In this document: one piece after another, positions 5,626-5,639 of the stretch
Layout of the letters: every line of letters starts with the position of its first letter
Numbering within the stretch: position 1 is the first letter of the stretch
From: an uncultured Prevotellaceae bacterium
Lineage (GTDB): Bacteria > Bacteroidota > Bacteroidia > Bacteroidales > Bacteroidaceae
DNA length: 5,639 nucleotides
Assembly: GCA_946413885.1 (NCBI GenBank)
Contig: CAMKMK010000149.1
Span: 1 to 5,639 of the forward strand
Direction of reading: 5' to 3'
Program-made: the position numbers and the translations under genes
The notes under the pieces: generated by a model
What the model saw: only the letters and a program-made list of their open reading frames with translations
Databases searched by the model: none
Told to the model about the DNA's origin: nothing

Positions 5626-5639
5626 GTGCCTTAAACTAA

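Overview
The window reads as chromosomal DNA of a member of the Bacteroidales, most like Prevotella and relatives. Reasons: four promoters match the Bacteroidetes -7 box (TAnnTTTG), one of them with a well-spaced -33 box; starts lack clear Shine-Dalgarno sequences; the small DNA-binding-like protein belongs to a type I know mainly from Bacteroidetes; and the housekeeping proteins resemble Bacteroidales versions. The genus is inferred, not shown.

Layout. Positions 1-1084, minus strand, hold a two-gene unit: a Dpm1-type family 2 glycosyltransferase followed by dihydroorotase (pyrC), which runs off the left edge. Their stop and start codons overlap by 4 bases. Positions 1085-1219 are a divergent promoter region. 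Positions 1220-2836, plus strand, are guaA (GMP synthase), complete and with all catalytic motifs. Positions 2899-4808 are a two-gene unit with a 1-base stop/start overlap: a small helix-turn-helix-like protein and a membrane-anchored Ser/Thr protein kinase with an extracytoplasmic C-terminal region that I do not recognise. Positions 4902-5303 encode a small putative lipoprotein with its own promoter.

Positions 5304-5639 have no credible protein gene. They hold the most interesting object in the window: a strong promoter (TTTTG, 20-base spacer, TATATTTG) followed by about 235 bases that fold on paper into one long interrupted rod, with seven or more phased helices, a closing helix at the predicted transcript ends and a U-rich tail. 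This is the architecture of a 6S-type regulatory RNA, or of another Bacteroidales structured RNA such as the Bacteroidales-1 motif. A segment just upstream of its promoter is complementary to part of the rod.

Working together: guaA and pyrC serve purine and pyrimidine synthesis but are transcribed apart. The HTH-like/kinase pair looks like a self-contained signalling unit: sensing outside the inner membrane, kinase inside, and a possible DNA-binding partner made from the same mRNA. No mobile elements, CRISPR arrays, tRNAs or rRNAs were seen.
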